Source: Mycolicibacterium alvei
GTDB taxonomy: Bacteria; Actinomycetota; Actinomycetes; Mycobacteriales; Mycobacteriaceae
Length of the DNA: 64,000 nt
Assembly (NCBI RefSeq): GCF_010727325.1
Contig: NZ_AP022566.1
Location: 186,001 to 250,000, forward strand
Reading direction: 5' to 3'
This document shows positions 42,191 to 50,934 of the stretch, in pieces. Every line of letters starts with the position of its first letter. Positions within the stretch are counted from its first letter, which is position 1. The notes beneath the pieces were generated by a model. That model saw only the letters and a program-made list of their open reading frames with translations, had not been told where the DNA came from and did not search any database. The translations under genes were made by a program, and so were the position numbers.

Positions 42191-42493
42191 TTAGCCGGAG
42201 AACTGGCTCTGGACGAACGACTCGGTTGTCTGCATCTCGTCGGCCGCGTTGTGCAGCGACTTGGCGAGCGAGACCAGCGCCTGATTGGTTTCCGCAGCGC
42301 GGGTGTCCCACCGATTCTGCAGTTCGAGGTAGGCCGAGTTGGCGGATCCGCCCCAGAGTTCGGCGAGTCGCGCAAGCGTGGCCTTGCCTTCGGCGTGCAG
42401 GCCGTCGATCATCGCGCTCTGGGAGGTGATACCGCTCGCGGCAGCATGAACTGCCGGGAAATTCCATACCTGACCGCCGGGTGCTCCAGCCAT
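42191..42493 (-). CDS. WXG100 protein, EsxA-like
   Basis: 100 residues forming two helices around a WGG turn (LAELWGGSANSAYLELQNRW), the WXG motif of ESAT-6-like proteins. The C-terminus (NAADEMQTTESFVQSQFSG) is helical. It lies 42 bases after the other esx gene and the two should form an antiparallel heterodimer that is exported by the ESX machine. Confidence 0.92.
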   Translation of the reverse strand: MAGAPGGQVWNFPAVHAAASGITSQSAMIDGLHAEGKATLARLAELWGGSANSAYLELQNRWDTRAAETNQALVSLAKSLHNAADEMQTTESFVQSQFSG

Positions 42494-42535
42494 GTTTGTG
42501 GTCCTTTCTGAAGAGGTGTGGCTGTGGGGTTAGGG

Positions 42536-42844
42536 TCAGCGCGCCGGGAAGGCGTTGTTGACCAGGTGGGAACCGTCGGAGTCAGTGTCGCCGTAGCGCA
42601 GACCCGAGGAGTGGATGCGCTCCGAGATCGAGGTCAGTTCCACGATCTCGGCGTTGGCGGCCTCGCTGTAACGGGCAGCCGACGCCTGGGCGGCGGTGCC
42701 GGTCTGACCCTGCAGGGTGGGCACGAGCGAGTCGGCCTCGGCCTCGATGGCCCGCAGGCGACCCTGGAGTTCACCGGAGATTCGGTCGTAATCCGAAGCG
42801 GCGGCGGCCATGCCCTCTTCGTCTGTATGCATCGGTTGGCTCAT
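42536..42844 (-). CDS. WXG100-type protein, EsxB-like with C-terminal export motif
   Basis: 102 residues. Two helices flank a turn, LQGQTGTAA, where the WXG tryptophan is replaced. The C-terminal part has YGDTD, which satisfies the YxxxD/E export signal of type VII substrates (Y, three residues, D). It should therefore be the signal-bearing subunit of the Esx pair. It is followed 42 bases downstream by the EsxA-like gene and preceded by the PPE gene. Confidence 0.9.
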   Translation of the reverse strand: MSQPMHTDEEGMAAAASDYDRISGELQGRLRAIEAEADSLVPTLQGQTGTAAQASAARYSEAANAEIVELTSISERIHSSGLRYGDTDSDGSHLVNNAFPAR

Positions 42845-42992
42845 ATCGATGTGTCCCTTCTCGTTGTGGGCTTCCCCCCGGTTAGCGCCGGAGAAGCTGG
42901 TGAGGCGTAGTGCGCATGTGGTTGTTGAGTTTTACTGATCGTATCGGTGTATTTGGAGGCGATTTCGCAGTTTTTTGACCAACTAGCTCCCA

Positions 42993-44351
42993 TCACCAGT
43001 CGTCGATGTCATCGACGTCGTCGTCGAACATCAAGGGGCCGGGTGCAACGAGCTCCTCGACGGTTCCCCCCGAGGATTTCTGGCCGTGAGTGCCGGCCAT
43101 CGGCGCCATTCCCATTGGCGCAGCGCCTGCGCGCATAGCAGAGGGGTTGGCCGCAGCCGACGGGCTGGAGGTCACCGGTGCGGTGGTCGTAGCCGCGGGC
43201 GGAGCGGTGACCGTGGCCAAAAGCGGTGTGCGCGTCGGTGCCCCGCCGCTTCCGGGAACTGATCCGCCGGTGAGCATGCCGCCGCCGACTGGGGCGCCAG
43301 TGCCCCCGGCGAGCGGGTGGTTGGACTCGGGCTGGGTGTCGAACAGTCCCACCTGAGACACGTCGGCGCCCGTGGAGTCCTTACCGAATCCCCCCGAAAA
43401 CATCTGGGTGAATTGCTGCATCGGCGACATCAGCTGCTGCGGTAGCTGCATGGCCTGCTGAGGTGCCTGCATCAGCTGCTGGGGCGCCTGGGTAGCCTGC
43501 GAGATGAGCTGAGTGGCCATCTGAGGCCCCATTTGAGCAGCCTGGGCGGCCTGCTCGGGCGACTGCTGAGCGGCCTGCTGGGTGACTTGTTGGGCTGCTT
43601 GCTCACTCGCCAGCTGCGCCATATTCGCACCGAACTCGCCCTTGCGCTCGGCATCGCCACCGTAGGCGGCCGCTCCGGCCGCCTGCATACGCACCGTGGA
43701 CATCACCGACTGGGCCGTGTTCAACGCCAAGGTCATGTTGCGGCCGGCAGCCTCGGGCGTGCCCGTCAAGCTGAGCAGTCCCGCGTTGGACACGGACGTC
43801 AGCCCCGCACCCGGCATCGCGATCGGCATAGGCGGTATCACCGTGCTGAGCGAGGCGACATTGGCAGCGGTGTCGGCCATGTAGCCCAACATTGCGTTGC
43901 CAGCCTGCTGGGTCATCCGCACGAAATAGTCGAACTCCTTGACCCCGATCGGCACAGTGTTGATGCCAAGGAAGTTTGTGGAGTACAGCACCGCGCGGGT
44001 GACGTGGTTGGCGGCGATGTCGGGCAGCTGAGGAACCGCGGCGAAAGCAGCCTCATAGGCGCCGGCCTGCATTGTGGCCGCGGCTCCGCGGGCAGCGGCG
44101 ATGACAGCGGCGGTAGAGAGCCAGACGGGCATTTTGGCTGCTGCAGCGGCCGAACGGAACGATGCCAGGCCCTCCCATTGCGAGGCTGTCTCGCTGATTG
44201 CTGAGGCCATTACCGATGCCTGCGTGGCAAAGTTGGCGGCCTGGACTTCGTAGGCCGCTGCGGCCTCCAGCATCGGTGCGGCCTGTGGCCCCGCCTGCAA
44301 TCTGCCTGTGGTGACCTCCGGCGGCGAGGCGAACCAGTCGACTACTGCCAT
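42993..44351 (-). CDS. PPE-family ESX substrate (PPE68-like)
   Basis: 452 residues from ATG 44351 (MAVVDWFASPPEVTTGRL); the PPE signature is in SPPE and the longer frame is a shadow of the PE gene. The roughly 170-residue PPE domain contains the WxG-like SQWEGLAS. A Gln/Ala-rich region follows (repeats of QQ, QAPQQLM), then a Pro/Gly/Ala tail. The acidic end, EELVAPGPLMFDDDVDDIDDW, is close to that of PPE68 of ESX-1. It starts 10 bases after the PE gene, the usual PE-PPE pair that is exported as a dimer with EspG as chaperone. Confidence 0.92.
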   Translation of the reverse strand: MAVVDWFASPPEVTTGRLQAGPQAAPMLEAAAAYEVQAANFATQASVMASAISETASQWEGLASFRSAAAAAKMPVWLSTAAVIAAARGAAATMQAGAYEAAFAAVPQLPDIAANHVTRAVLYSTNFLGINTVPIGVKEFDYFVRMTQQAGNAMLGYMADTAANVASLSTVIPPMPIAMPGAGLTSVSNAGLLSLTGTPEAAGRNMTLALNTAQSVMSTVRMQAAGAAAYGGDAERKGEFGANMAQLASEQAAQQVTQQAAQQSPEQAAQAAQMGPQMATQLISQATQAPQQLMQAPQQAMQLPQQLMSPMQQFTQMFSGGFGKDSTGADVSQVGLFDTQPESNHPLAGGTGAPVGGGMLTGGSVPGSGGAPTRTPLLATVTAPPAATTTAPVTSSPSAAANPSAMRAGAAPMGMAPMAGTHGQKSSGGTVEELVAPGPLMFDDDVDDIDDW

Positions 44352-44361
44352 GCCCGGACGC

Positions 44362-44664
44362 TCACACCGTGGTGGCGACCGCGGCGTCGGTCCCCGTGTA
44401 GGCGCCGGCAGATTCGATGAGCGCACCGCCCCAGAGGCCGATGTGCATCTGCGCAAAGGCATTGACCGCATTGAGAGCCGCAGTCTGAGTGTTGAAACCC
44501 ATGGCCGCCAGGGCGCTGATCTCATCGAGGCCGGCTGGGATGATCGTCGTCGCCGGAATCAGTGTCGCGGTGGTCTGCGAGACACCTTGACTGGCGTTCT
44601 CAATCATCCGCGTACCCGACTGCATCAGGCCTTCTTCGTCGACTCGCAGCATCATGGTTAGCAA
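44362..44664 (-). CDS. PE-family protein
   Basis: 100 residues, the length of a bare PE domain. Pattern: MLRVDEEGLMQSGTRMIENASQ as first helix, a TTIIPAGLDEISALAAMGFNTQTAALNAVNAFAQ stretch as turn and second helix. The Pro-Glu pair itself is replaced (VDEE). It is followed 10 bases on by the PPE gene; the two should fold as a helical bundle. Confidence 0.88.
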   Translation of the reverse strand: MLTMMLRVDEEGLMQSGTRMIENASQGVSQTTATLIPATTIIPAGLDEISALAAMGFNTQTAALNAVNAFAQMHIGLWGGALIESAGAYTGTDAAVATTV

Positions 44665-44772
44665 CCCCCATTTCGGTTTAGCGCGCCGCAGATATTGCGG
44701 GATTCACGCATTGTGGTCCAGAGTATGAACGGATTCGTGTTTGCGCAATTCACAGAGCAAACTTCCTTTCAC

Positions 44773-45765
44773 TTAGTTGGCGACTTTGAGGGACGACGGC
44801 GACCGCCCGGGGGACGGGGTCAAAGAATGCAGCAACTGACCCAGTCGAGACAGCCTCTGCGCTGCGACAACAGCATTCGAGGCTAGTGATTCGCGCATCG
44901 CAGGCGAAGCGGTCCTGGCGAGTGCGACCGGGTCAGAACGCAGCACCGTAGCAATGGCTTCAGCGAGCTCGCTGGAATTCGCTGAAGCTCCCGAGCTTGA
45001 CTCCCCCGCCGCGGGTTCATCATCTGGTGGCGAGTGACTCCCGCCCACGTCCTCGGTGTCTTCGGAATCCGTGTCTGCGTTCGCTGCCCGAGGGGCGGCG
45101 ATTGTCGATCGTTCGTCGTCAGCGTCGACGTCCTCCGGAGTTGAGATAGCCCAGGGCGGACCCTCGTCGCCAGTCGAGTCGGACCACGGCGGTCCGGCGA
45201 CCTCTGCACTGGAGGTCTCTTCCTTGGTCGGTGTGAAGTTCGATGACTGTTCAGGGATCTCTGTCGGCACCAAATTGCCAAGCGCTGGCACGTCAGCGGC
45301 CGGCGTGGCACCGGCTGGCGGTTGTGCCACGAGCCGGTCGATCAATTCCCGCAGCGCAGTGGTTTGTTCACTGCTTTCCGTGAGATCGGCCAGCACCGCG
45401 GGGGCCTGGTCCACGACAGCCTGCGCGCCGGCCAGCCCAAGCCGAGCCACATCCGCCGACGTGACCGGAATCTGAGTGCCCGGCAATGCCAGTTCCTGTA
45501 GCGGCAGGATCAGGCCAGTGATCCCCTGCTGGTAGCGACGCGCGTACGACCCCGCCACACCCAGATGGTCCTGCACGAAGCCAGTGAACGTGGTGTAGGG
45601 CGCGCCAGCGTGGTCGGAAAGGTGACGCCAGTCTTCATCCCGGTAGATCTCGGCCAGCGTCCGGAACATCGTCGAGACTGACGAGGTGAGTGCCGCTGCG
45701 CGTCGTTGGGCGCGCTCAGCCGGAAGTTCCACTTCCCCGGCCGGGCGAAAAGCTAGGTCGCTCAT
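44773..45765 (-). CDS. hypothetical protein within the ESX block, 330 aa
   Basis: Overlaps the preceding gene by ATGA at 45762. Residues 1-170 are ordered and helical, with an aromatic patch (TLAEIYRDEDWRHLSDHAGAPYTTFTGFVQDHLGV) followed by SYARRYQQGITGL. This resembles the DNA-binding N-terminus of some plasmid partition proteins, but not convincingly. A long acidic Ser/Glu/Asp-rich region (residues about 170-270) precedes a helical C-terminus ending in TPSPGRSPSSLKVAN. No ESX core function fits. It probably is cytosolic and specific to plasmid ESX loci. Confidence 0.65.
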   Translation of the reverse strand: MSDLAFRPAGEVELPAERAQRRAAALTSSVSTMFRTLAEIYRDEDWRHLSDHAGAPYTTFTGFVQDHLGVAGSYARRYQQGITGLILPLQELALPGTQIPVTSADVARLGLAGAQAVVDQAPAVLADLTESSEQTTALRELIDRLVAQPPAGATPAADVPALGNLVPTEIPEQSSNFTPTKEETSSAEVAGPPWSDSTGDEGPPWAISTPEDVDADDERSTIAAPRAANADTDSEDTEDVGGSHSPPDDEPAAGESSSGASANSSELAEAIATVLRSDPVALARTASPAMRESLASNAVVAAQRLSRLGQLLHSLTPSPGRSPSSLKVAN

Positions 45766-46409
45766 GACTGCACCGCCGTCGCACGCTGCGCGATCGCGGC
45801 CGCCAGGTCGTTGGAGGCAGCTGCGCCAACCAACTCGCTGATGCGGGCCCGGGCCTTGGCGTCTCGCCAGGCAGTGGTGATGATGTCTGCCAGCGAGCCA
45901 GTGATTACGCCGAGATCCGCGTGGGCGCTGAGCCGGGTGCGACGCCGGGTCACGCTGTCTGGCAACAGGATCAGCAAGTTGACAGTGACACTGCCCGAGC
46001 TCAGTGCCGCCGGCCCACTGCGGTAGGTCGCCATGACGCGCTGACTGATCAGCACGCGTGACACCGGATCGGTGAACTCTCCAACGGGTACGACCTGCAG
46101 GTCGCCATCGCGGGCACTGGCGGCATCGCGCTCCTGGCGTTGGATGTACTCCTGCGAAGCCAAGTCGAGGCCGGCGAGGTAAATCTCCTGCAACTCAGCG
46201 CGTTCAGACTCTGTGGAGGCCAACTCGAACCGTCGGTAAGTCTCGGCCGCGCCGTCTGGAGTTGCGGCGTACTCCACGGCGGCCGCCCTCTCCTGGCGGC
46301 GGGCTTCTGCCAGAGCCCGACGAACGTCGATGAGCTCCTTGAGCTGCTGCGCACGCAGCGCGTCACGGTCAGACAAGGCGCGGTTCTGGCTGGAGGTATC
46401 GATGCTCAT
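45762..46409 (-). CDS. hypothetical protein within the ESX block, 215 aa
   Basis: Coupled on both sides by ATGA overlaps (46406-46409 and 45762-45765). The first 100 residues are one or two long charged helices, likely coiled coil (LRAQQLKELIDVRRALAEARRQER). The middle has strands (SSGSVTVNLLILLPDSVTRRRTRLSAHADLG) and the end is helical. No signal or membrane segment. Tight coupling implies a fixed stoichiometry with its neighbours. Confidence 0.65.
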   Translation of the reverse strand: MSIDTSSQNRALSDRDALRAQQLKELIDVRRALAEARRQERAAAVEYAATPDGAAETYRRFELASTESERAELQEIYLAGLDLASQEYIQRQERDAASARDGDLQVVPVGEFTDPVSRVLISQRVMATYRSGPAALSSGSVTVNLLILLPDSVTRRRTRLSAHADLGVITGSLADIITTAWRDAKARARISELVGAAASNDLAAAIAQRATAVQS

Positions 46410-46582
46410 TGCTGCTCGCGTTCGTTTGCGTCGGTAACACCGAGGGCCGCGTCCGCGGCGGCCTCGGCCTCTTCTTCAGTGGATCCAGTGAAAACGTGGA
46501 CAACACTGGGATCCTCAGGGTCGGTGACCTCGATCGACCAGCGTTGGCCGGCGGCGTTGGACGGGTCGTGTGCGTTGGTCAT
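46406..46582 (-). CDS. small acidic protein, 58 aa
   Basis: ATG 46582 overlaps the stop of the peptidase gene and its TGA overlaps the next ATG, so it sits in a continuous chain of coupled genes, which is the main support for it. The product starts MTNAHDPSNAAGQRW, has a strand-like IEVTDPEDPSVVHVFTGS and an acidic helix (EEEAEAAADAAL). Function unknown. Confidence 0.6.
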   Translation of the reverse strand: MTNAHDPSNAAGQRWSIEVTDPEDPSVVHVFTGSTEEEAEAAADAALGVTDANEREQQ

Positions 46583-47631
46583 GATGTGATCCGATCGAGG
46601 ATGCGCTTGCTCGCTGCGACCACCGCTTCTGCGGTGCCACGAACCTTGTCCTTGTCGCCGTGGGCCCAGCCATCGATGTAGGCAAACGAGCTGGGGCCCG
46701 GTGAGAGCCCGTAACGCCGGCCGACCACGTAGGCCACGCTCTCTGCTTCGACTTCCATGCGAGGCCTCTGACCGCCAGCTCGGGTGTGATAGTCGCTGGT
46801 GTTGCCCATGTGACCCAACTCGATGTGGGCGAGTTCGTGGGCCAACACCTGCGCCTGGTGGGCGTCGCTGTACCGATTGCTGATCACGACCACCTTGTTG
46901 ACGCCGTCTGTGTAGCCTTCGGCCGCGTCGGGGCCGAGGTCGCGACGTTCGACGCGGTACCCGTGTCCGACGACCTGGGCTTCCAGATCGCTGTGCATAC
47001 GTGGCGGCGCCACGCCGCTGTCGCGGCTGTAGGACACGACCGGCGGCTCCGGCAACGGATTGCCGGAAGTCTGCGACACGTCGAAGACAGGCACCGATTT
47101 GAAGCCGATGACCACCCGCTCGTCTTCGCCTGATCCGTCGTCCTTCGTGCGCTTCTTGATCATGGGTGCAAGCACCCAGATGGCCTTCTCGCCCTTGTTG
47201 ACGTCGCGGCCGAGTTCCTTCCACTTGTTGAAGCCGGCCACTCGTGTCGCATCGGGCTTCTGCATCGCGATCAGCAGCTGGTTGTTGAGGCTGTAGTTGT
47301 GGAACCGTTCGGTGAACTCCAGCCATTGAGCCCAGTTCTGGGCAGTGCCCAGATTGTCGATGGCCGTGTCGATTTCGGAGCGGATGTCTTCCAGTCGTGT
47401 GGTCTTGTCAGCGAAGCTCACCGCCGACGCAGTGGCCTGATCAGGCATACCGTCAAATGCGTTGGGAGCCTGCGACTCGCCTCCGCCCACGCCTGCTTGG
47501 TCGAGCCGCTGCAGCAGGTCGGTTTCCTCACGTTCGAGGGTGGCAACCAAGGACGATGCGCGGGCGAGCTGCACGCGGGTGTCCCCAGAGCATCGGCGTG
47601 GACCACCGACCTCGGTGCGGGAACGGCACAT
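46579..47631 (-). CDS. ArdC/IrrE-like zinc metallopeptidase (antirestriction-type)
   Basis: 350 residues. The N-terminal tag MCRSRTEVGGPRRCSGD is followed by a helical part and an ArdC-like ssDNA-binding domain (residues about 85-190: WAQWLEFTERFHNYSLNNQLLIAMQ, then GFNKWKELGRDVNKGEKAIWVLAP). The C-terminal peptidase part has AHELAHIELGH (HExxH) and MEVEAESVAYVVGRRYG (Glu ligand and the typical Glu-x-x-Ala-x-x-Val element). ArdC-type proteins protect incoming single-stranded plasmid DNA from restriction. It sits inside the ESX block directly after eccD and is coupled to the next gene by ATGA, a hint that secretion and DNA transfer are linked. Confidence 0.85.
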   Translation of the reverse strand: MCRSRTEVGGPRRCSGDTRVQLARASSLVATLEREETDLLQRLDQAGVGGGESQAPNAFDGMPDQATASAVSFADKTTRLEDIRSEIDTAIDNLGTAQNWAQWLEFTERFHNYSLNNQLLIAMQKPDATRVAGFNKWKELGRDVNKGEKAIWVLAPMIKKRTKDDGSGEDERVVIGFKSVPVFDVSQTSGNPLPEPPVVSYSRDSGVAPPRMHSDLEAQVVGHGYRVERRDLGPDAAEGYTDGVNKVVVISNRYSDAHQAQVLAHELAHIELGHMGNTSDYHTRAGGQRPRMEVEAESVAYVVGRRYGLSPGPSSFAYIDGWAHGDKDKVRGTAEAVVAASKRILDRITS

Positions 47632-47874
47632 TGCAGGCCTCCTGTGCTGTCAAAGAGGGACGCGCTACTGGCTATAGCGCTGAATCTACTGGACTGCAGA
47701 GGGGGTACCGCGCACGTTTTTTGCCGACTTTGACCCCGGGGTGGATCGGCGATAATGCGCACGTCAGTGCGGGTAGGGGTCAGTCGCAACAGGGATTTGG
47801 CCGCCGGCGCCCGGAGTGTGGGAAGCGTCGGCGGCCAGAGCCCCAGCCTGCTGTGGGCAGGCCGCTGTATTGGG

Positions 47875-49371
47875 TCAGAACACGAGGTTGCGCACGAGGT
47901 CGTAGACACCAGCGACCCAGAACAACAGCGGCACGATGGCCGCGATGGTCAGGCCGTCAAAGCGCTCGAGAGTCTTCTTGGTTATCGGGCTGATCCGCTT
48001 GACGTCGCGGGTCGCGGCGATCCCGACGATGACTGTTGTGGTCACGGCGAGCAATCCCGCGGTGACAGCCGGCGTATCGGCGGGGTGCCAGGCGATGAGT
48101 TTGGCGGCGCAGCCGATCGCGATGGCCGCTGAGGCTGTAAGCAGCGCCCAGGCGCACCGGCGGTTGGCGTAGAACCGCGACCTCAAAGCAGAGGTCACTG
48201 CGCACAACGCGGCCACGATGGAGCTGTGCCAGAGGAAGTGGCCTGACTGGAAAGTCATGACCGCTCCGAGCGCCAATGTCGCTGAGCCGACCCACACGAA
48301 CCCGGTGAGCAGCTGCTGAGCCAACGCTGAGCGCTCCACGAGCCGCGCCGAGGACGACGGCACCGATTCAAGGATGGCCCGCCACGATTGCCTACCGGGG
48401 TCGTTGGCGGCCTCTGCCGCCGAGTCGATAACGGGATCGAGCAGGTCATCGACATCGACCGGCTCACCGGCAGCAGGTATCGGAGGCAAGGTGAACCGGG
48501 CGAACAGCACGGTGAGCTTGGCTGCCGAGGTGATCAGGAACAAACCAAGGGCGATCACTGCAGGCCAGATCCATTGATGCCACCCATAACCCATCGACAG
48601 GGCGATGAGGGTGGCGACGAGGCCACCGGTGGCCACCGTCGTCGTCACCGTGTGCCGGCGCAAGGGACCCCCGCGCAGAAACAGCGCGCACGCGAACAGG
48701 GCGAAACCCGCCCCGGCCAGGTTGGGCGCACCCAGCCACGTTGCGTCGCGAGCAAGCGGGACGGTCAGTGCCGCGCCGGTGGCAGCCAGAATCGTCGTAG
48801 CCACGAAAAGGCTTTCGGCCGTGTGGACTTGGTCGTAGCGGCGCCACAGGTGCATTCCGGCGGCGCCGAGCGCTACGGCAAGCACCAAGACGGCTGGCCC
48901 CCACCACAGGCGCTGACCCGGGTTCGCAGACCAGCCGACCACCGCCGCAGCAGCGACTCCCGCTCCGACCACGGGGATCAGGCCGTTGACCCATTTTGTG
49001 ACGTCTGCGCGATTGAAGGCCGTGTTCGGGTTGAGCACGGCCACACCGTCGATGACGTCTTCCACCAGTGGCCGGTAGCGCTCGGTGTGCGAGACAGATA
49101 CCAGCTGGACCAGAGCGCCGTCGACAATCCCGGCCGAGTTGAGGTTATGGGCGCGCTCGATGGGCGGTGCACCCACGGGAGCCAAGGTCCACACGCTGTC
49201 ACCGTCGAAATCGAAGCCGATGTCGGCGCCGCGGTGCACCGAAGAGACGAAGTCGACGACGTCGGCGATCCACTCCTTGATCGGCACCTCGGACTGAACC
49301 GTGACGTCGGTGGTTTTCGTACCGGTGATCAACGAGATGTTGGTCGTGAGTGCGGTGATCGAGCTGGTCAT
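47875..49371 (-). CDS. eccD: EccD, membrane channel component of the ESX system
   Basis: 498 residues. The N-terminal 95 residues are a ubiquitin-like cytosolic domain (TNISLITGTKTTDVTVQSEVP, GALVQLVSVSHTERYRPLVEDVIDGVA). About eleven membrane helices follow, such as VLVLAVALGAAGMHLW and AVIALGLFLITSAAKL. This is the EccD layout; EccD dimers line the membrane vestibule of the secretion machine. It starts 17 bases after the espI gene. Confidence 0.93.
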   Translation of the reverse strand: MTSSITALTTNISLITGTKTTDVTVQSEVPIKEWIADVVDFVSSVHRGADIGFDFDGDSVWTLAPVGAPPIERAHNLNSAGIVDGALVQLVSVSHTERYRPLVEDVIDGVAVLNPNTAFNRADVTKWVNGLIPVVGAGVAAAAVVGWSANPGQRLWWGPAVLVLAVALGAAGMHLWRRYDQVHTAESLFVATTILAATGAALTVPLARDATWLGAPNLAGAGFALFACALFLRGGPLRRHTVTTTVATGGLVATLIALSMGYGWHQWIWPAVIALGLFLITSAAKLTVLFARFTLPPIPAAGEPVDVDDLLDPVIDSAAEAANDPGRQSWRAILESVPSSSARLVERSALAQQLLTGFVWVGSATLALGAVMTFQSGHFLWHSSIVAALCAVTSALRSRFYANRRCAWALLTASAAIAIGCAAKLIAWHPADTPAVTAGLLAVTTTVIVGIAATRDVKRISPITKKTLERFDGLTIAAIVPLLFWVAGVYDLVRNLVF

Positions 49372-49388
49372 GATCTCGGTGCTCTCCC

Positions 49389-50831
49389 TCAGCGGTGAGA
49401 CGGTTCAAAGATGGTGTCAGGCCGGCGATACGGGCCGACGCTCTTATCGGGCCGGCGCGGCTTGTCGAAGTTGTCCGACAGGCGGGCAGCGACTTCGGTG
49501 ATCCGACGAAGCACCGTGCGGTTGACCAATCTCAAGTTGATCTCGGTGCCCTGATCGATGTGAGGATCAAAAGGCATCTCGAAGACACGGTCCTCCCCCA
49601 CAACTTTGGCGAATTGCGCTTTGACTTCATCGATATCGGCCGACTCACGTCCCCGCTTGGTGTGGTTAATGACAACCACAGCGCGCGCGATCAGACCCGG
49701 GTGGCCCTTGGCCCGGATCCAGTCGAGGGTTTCGCCGGCCTTCTTGGCGCCGTCGATCGAAGTATCGGCGACGATCACCAAACCCCACACCGATTCCAAG
49801 ATGGCTTGGGCAGCGCTGCCGAACAGCCCGGTTCCGCAGTCAGCGATCAGGATCGGGTAGTACGGCGAGACGATCGCGGTGGTCGTCTGCCAGTCCGCAC
49901 CACTGAATTCCCGCTTGGCATCGACGTAGTCCTGGGCAGCCAGCACCTCTAGGTTGGCCTCATTCATCGACGTGTGAGCGCGAACAGAGTTGTAGGAGTT
50001 CAGTTCCCTACCTGCGGCCACCAATTGAGCCAGCGAATGTTCCGATTCCTTGCGGGAGCGATCAACGAGGTTTCCTGAGTCCGGGTTGGCATCGATGGCC
50101 AGCACCGGATTGGCCCGCACCTTAGCCAGAACCGATCCAAGCAGCACAGTGATTGCTGTCTTACCCACTCCCCCTTTAAGACTCATCACTGCGACCTCGT
50201 AGGTCGAGTTGGCGGCGGCGGCATGCGGGTCGGTAACGATCTTGCGGATCTTGGCGTGCAGCTCGCGCTCATAGGTCTCGTCAGGCGACAAGCCCAGGTT
50301 GATCCGGGTAAGCAGCATAAGCCAACGGCGCCAACCCTTCTCGGGTGGCAGCTTGGCCATCGCGCGCACGGCGACGTGGGACATGGATTCGGCAGCACGG
50401 GACGGGACCACGCTGGCGTTCACCGCGCGGGGCTGCTGATACTGGTAGGCCTGTTGGGCCGGAGGGTTCGGCATCTGGACCTGCGGTGCCGAAGGGAACG
50501 GCGGAGCCGGCACTGCCTCTTGCCGCGGAGGAGCCGCCGATACGGCCGGGGGCCGGCTCACGGTGGGCATGGAGATCTGTTGGGTCGTCTCATGCACACC
50601 GTTGCTGCTGTAGCCCGGCACCTGTGCAGTCTGAGTGGGTCGGTTCTGCCAGAGATTCGAATGCGTCGGCATGGTCATGCTGCCGTCGCCCGGCGGCTGT
50701 TCCTGGGGCGCTGGGATCGGAGGCGGAGCCGGAACCTGGGGCGGAGCGACAGAGGGCGCCGCCGAATCGGGGCCATCGACGATGGCGTCGATGGCCGGTC
50801 GAGGATAGGCCCCGGGAGTGTTATCGGACAT
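49389..50831 (-). CDS. espI: EspI-like ATPase of the ESX locus
   Basis: 480 residues. A Pro/Ala/Gln-rich disordered half (residues 1-180) leads into GWRRWLMLLTRINLGLSPDETYERELHAKIRKIV and a MinD/ParA-type domain with an intact P-loop (LKGGVGKTAITVLLG), an AIDANPDSGNLVDRS switch and ILIADCGTG. It is the paralogue of the 29843 gene, whose P-loop lysine is changed. Position between eccE and eccD fits ESX-1/ESX-2-type loci, where EspI tunes secretion. Confidence 0.88.
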   Translation of the reverse strand: MSDNTPGAYPRPAIDAIVDGPDSAAPSVAPPQVPAPPPIPAPQEQPPGDGSMTMPTHSNLWQNRPTQTAQVPGYSSNGVHETTQQISMPTVSRPPAVSAAPPRQEAVPAPPFPSAPQVQMPNPPAQQAYQYQQPRAVNASVVPSRAAESMSHVAVRAMAKLPPEKGWRRWLMLLTRINLGLSPDETYERELHAKIRKIVTDPHAAAANSTYEVAVMSLKGGVGKTAITVLLGSVLAKVRANPVLAIDANPDSGNLVDRSRKESEHSLAQLVAAGRELNSYNSVRAHTSMNEANLEVLAAQDYVDAKREFSGADWQTTTAIVSPYYPILIADCGTGLFGSAAQAILESVWGLVIVADTSIDGAKKAGETLDWIRAKGHPGLIARAVVVINHTKRGRESADIDEVKAQFAKVVGEDRVFEMPFDPHIDQGTEINLRLVNRTVLRRITEVAARLSDNFDKPRRPDKSVGPYRRPDTIFEPSHR

Positions 50832-50934
50832 GGAAACTCCTATTCGTCGGCACCGTAATGCCTTTCAAATGACGGTAGCGGACTTCAGGTGGGCTCTGAT
50901 GCGCAAATTTTGGCCAGTACTACTGCGGGCGGGA

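Noticed and set aside
44352..44525. Longer start for the PPE protein
   Set aside because: The extra codons overlap the PE gene in another frame and precede the MAVVDWFASPPE start typical of PPE proteins.
48388..49398. Long plus-strand frame opposite eccD
   Set aside because: Antisense of a clear EccD; His/Arg/Gly-rich translation without features.
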